Shown: positions 62,228 through 64,000 of the stretch, in pieces
Layout: each line of letters opens with the position of its first letter
Position numbering within the stretch: the first letter of the stretch is position 1
Assembly (NCBI GenBank): GCA_016713175.1
Contig: JADJPQ010000026.1
Span: 186,001 to 250,000, forward strand
Reading direction: 5' to 3'
DNA: 64,000 bases
Source: Planctomycetota bacterium
GTDB taxonomy: Bacteria; Planctomycetota; UBA1135; UBA2386
Made by a program: the position numbers and the translations under genes
The notes under the pieces: generated by a model
Seen by the model: only the letters and a program-made list of their open reading frames with translations
Database searches by the model: none
Told to the model about the DNA's origin: nothing

Positions 62228-62233
62228 TAGAGT
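62228..62233 (+). promoter_or_regulatory. -10-like TAGAGT before tsaD
   Basis: TAGAGT lies within the 18-nt gap between the protease gene and tsaD and ends 10 nt before the ATG at 62244. Confidence 0.3.
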
Positions 62234-62243
62234 CGGCACCGTC

Positions 62244-63287
62244 ATGGTGGATCGGATCCTCGGCATCGAGACCTCGTGTGACGAGACGGCGGCAGCCGTG
62301 CTGATCGACGGCCGGCACGTCGCCAGCAACATCGTGCACTCGCAGACCGCGCTGCACGAACGCTGGCGCGGCGTGGTGCCCGAGGTCGCGAGTCGTTCCC
62401 ACACGCAGCGGATCCTGCCGATCGTCGACGAGGCGTTGCGGGTCGCCGACGTGCGCCCGCACGAACTCGACGCCATCGCCGTCACCCACCGGCCCGGCAT
62501 GATCGGTTGCCTGCTGGTCGGCCTCGCGGCGGCAAAAGCACTGGCCTGGCGCTACGCGCGGCCGCTGATCGGCGTCGATCACGTACAGGCCCACATCCAC
62601 GCCGCGTTCCTGGCCGAACCCGACATGCCGCTGCCGGCGCTGGCGCTGGTCGCATCCGGCGGCCACACCGCGTTGTGGCTCGTGCACGAACCAGGTCGTA
62701 CCGAACGTCTGGGAACGACGCGCGACGATGCTGCTGGCGAAGCACTCGACAAGGGCGCGGCTCTGCTCGGCCTGCCCTATCCGGGCGGCCCGTCGATCCA
62801 GGCCGCCGCCGTCGGCGGTGACCCGCGCGCCATCGATCTGCCGCGCAGCATGCTCGGCGACTCGCTCGACTTCTCGTTCTCGGGCGTCAAGACCGCGCTG
62901 CTGTACGGGTTGCGCGGGCCGGGCGCGACCGCGCCGATGCCAGCACTGCCACCCGAACGCGTGCGCGATCTGGCCTGCGCCTACCAGGAAGCGATCGTCG
63001 ACGTGCTGATCAGGAAGCTGGCCCGCGCCGCCGAACGCCATCCGGTGCAGGCGCTGTGCATCGGCGGCGGTGTCGCGCGCAACACGCGGTTGCGCGAGCG
63101 ACTGCAGACGCACCGTTCCCTGGCTGGTCTGCGTCTGGTGCTGCCGCCGCTCGCGCTGTGCTCCGACAATGGCGCGATGATCGCGGCGCTCGGCCGGCTG
63201 CACTGGCAACGCGGCGAAATCGCCGACCTCGACCTCGACGCCATCGCCACGCCGCAAGCCGGCGGCAAGGCGCGGCGACCGGCATGA
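62244..63287 (+). CDS. tsaD: tRNA N6-adenosine threonylcarbamoyltransferase TsaD
   Basis: A 347-residue Kae1/TsaD ATPase-fold enzyme. It transfers the threonylcarbamoyl group from TC-AMP to A37 of tRNAs reading ANN codons, together with TsaB and TsaE. The opening ILGIETSCDETAAAV and the metal-binding His pair in VPEVASRSHTQ are diagnostic. DKGAALLGLPYPGGP, FSFSGVKTALLY and GGGVARN follow in order, and CSDNGAMIA closes the protein. Full length. It overlaps larB by ATGA, so the two are translationally linked. Confidence 0.97.
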   Translation: MVDRILGIETSCDETAAAVLIDGRHVASNIVHSQTALHERWRGVVPEVASRSHTQRILPIVDEALRVADVRPHELDAIAVTHRPGMIGCLLVGLAAAKALAWRYARPLIGVDHVQAHIHAAFLAEPDMPLPALALVASGGHTALWLVHEPGRTERLGTTRDDAAGEALDKGAALLGLPYPGGPSIQAAAVGGDPRAIDLPRSMLGDSLDFSFSGVKTALLYGLRGPGATAPMPALPPERVRDLACAYQEAIVDVLIRKLARAAERHPVQALCIGGGVARNTRLRERLQTHRSLAGLRLVLPPLALCSDNGAMIAALGRLHWQRGEIADLDLDAIATPQAGGKARRPA

Positions 63288-64000
63288 ACGCCGCACGCGA
63301 GATCCTGGCGCAACTGCAGGCGGGCGCCATCGATGTCGACACCGCCCTGCGGTCGCTGCCCCTGCAGCCGGCGACCGATCTCGGCTTCGCGCGCATCGAT
63401 CACGAACGGGCGAGCCGCTGCGGGTTCCCGGAAGTCGTGTTCTGTCCGGGCAAGACTCCGGCCCAGGCCGCCGCGATCGCCACCGAGATCCTGACGCGGT
63501 CAGAGCGCGTGCTGTTGACCCGCGCCGACCAGGGTCACGCGGACGCGGTCACGGCCGCCGTGCCGGACAGCCGCTGGCACGCCTCCGCTCGCTGCCTGAC
63601 CGTGCACCGTGGCCGCAAGGAGCCGATCGGCCTGGTCGCCGTGGTCGCCGCCGGCACCGCCGACCTGCCGGTCGCCGAGGAGGCCGCCGTCACGCTGGAG
63701 ATCGCCGACAACCGCGTCGAACGCCACTTCGATGTCGGCGTCGCCGGCCTGCACCGGCTGCTCGACCGGCTGCCGGCGATCCGCCGTGCCCACGCCGTCG
63801 TCGCCATCGCCGGCATGGAAGGCGCCCTGCCGTCCGTGCTGGCCGGACTGCTGGCCCGTCCGGTGTTCGCCGTGCCGACTTCGGTCGGCTACGGCGCGTC
63901 GTTCGGCGGGCTGACGGCGTTGTTGGCGATGCTGAACTCATGCGCCGCCGGGGTGGCCGTGGTCAACGTTGACAATGGCTTCGGGGCCGGCTATCTCGCG
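63284..64000 (+). CDS. larB: Nickel-pincer cofactor biosynthesis protein LarB (3' end cut)
   Basis: A 239-codon open frame that runs off the right edge. LarB carboxylates and hydrolyses nicotinic acid adenine dinucleotide in the first step of the pincer nucleotide cofactor of lactate racemase and related enzymes. The fold is that of the PurE/AIR carboxylase family. GFPEVVFCPGKTP contains the Cys that attacks the pyridinium ring, and IAGMEGALPSVLAGL and SVGYGASFGG are PurE-like core motifs. Family length is about 250, so only some ten residues are missing. larC and larE would be expected elsewhere or just beyond the window. Confidence 0.9.
   Translation, partial: MNAAREILAQLQAGAIDVDTALRSLPLQPATDLGFARIDHERASRCGFPEVVFCPGKTPAQAAAIATEILTRSERVLLTRADQGHADAVTAAVPDSRWHASARCLTVHRGRKEPIGLVAVVAAGTADLPVAEEAAVTLEIADNRVERHFDVGVAGLHRLLDRLPAIRRAHAVVAIAGMEGALPSVLAGLLARPVFAVPTSVGYGASFGGLTALLAMLNSCAAGVAVVNVDNGFGAGYLA

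Overview
The window is 64 kb of GC-rich, densely packed bacterial chromosome. It most likely comes from a member of the Planctomycetota, but this is inferred from gene style, not from a marker phylogeny. The clues are ECF sigma factors with odd architectures, many secreted proteins with carboxypeptidase-regulatory-like, kelch and VCBS/FG-GAP repeats, N-terminally anchored squalene-cyclase-like toroid proteins, a lone RAYT-type transposase, and frequent lack of Shine-Dalgarno sequences. Housekeeping genes present are mfd, a surA-like chaperone gene, rpsT, def, ribF, tsaD, larB and one tRNA-Phe.

Layout. 1-7.6 kb: start of a PQQ-like propeller gene, a DUF3592-type membrane protein, a methyltransferase, a RAYT transposase, a membrane-tethered ECF sigma factor with an extracytoplasmic sensor-like tail, a saccharopine-dehydrogenase-like enzyme and a frameshifted gene. 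7.8-22.2 kb: SGNH hydrolase, ATP-grasp enzyme, exported-type KatG, an ECF remnant, an internally duplicated secreted protein, an ECF factor, a PhoX phosphatase, a secreted carboxypeptidase-regulatory protein and a C45 acyltransferase/peptidase. 22.3-34.5 kb: mfd and the PpiC/SurA gene, two tandem toroid proteins, flagellin, S20, a TPR protein, def and ribF. 34.5-41.8 kb: a membrane-lipid modification cluster. A minus-strand operon of four genes joined by 4-nt ATGA overlaps (desaturase, COG2907-type flavoprotein, DUF1365, Cfa-like methyltransferase) diverges from a DUF1295 and second Cfa-like pair. Next to it lies a stand-alone B12-binding protein carrying the CarH light-sensing signature. 41.9-44.2 kb: a fasciclin protein with a SigK/RskA-like sigma and anti-sigma pair.

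44.3-53.1 kb: an integrated element of about 8.7 kb in the 3' half of tRNA-Phe. It is bounded by 55-bp direct repeats and carries matching tandem 12-bp putative integrase arm sites inside both ends. It encodes a tyrosine integrase, a small HTH protein, a CHC2/TOPRIM/DUF3987 primase-helicase and a small-terminase-like protein, with a large perfect inverted repeat downstream of the primase. There are no capsid, tail or large-terminase genes. The set and order resemble phage-inducible chromosomal islands (phage satellites), and this is my main candidate for something undescribed. 53.1-64 kb: a VCBS lipoprotein, a secreted protein, a large carboxypeptidase-regulatory protein, a sigma-54 response regulator, an S41 protease, tsaD and larB (cut by the window end).

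One genome-wide style feature stands out. At least ten genes have a TANNNT hexamer ending 6 to 10 nt before the start codon, which points to leaderless or nearly leaderless transcripts. One divergent pair shares overlapping hexamers within 24 bp.
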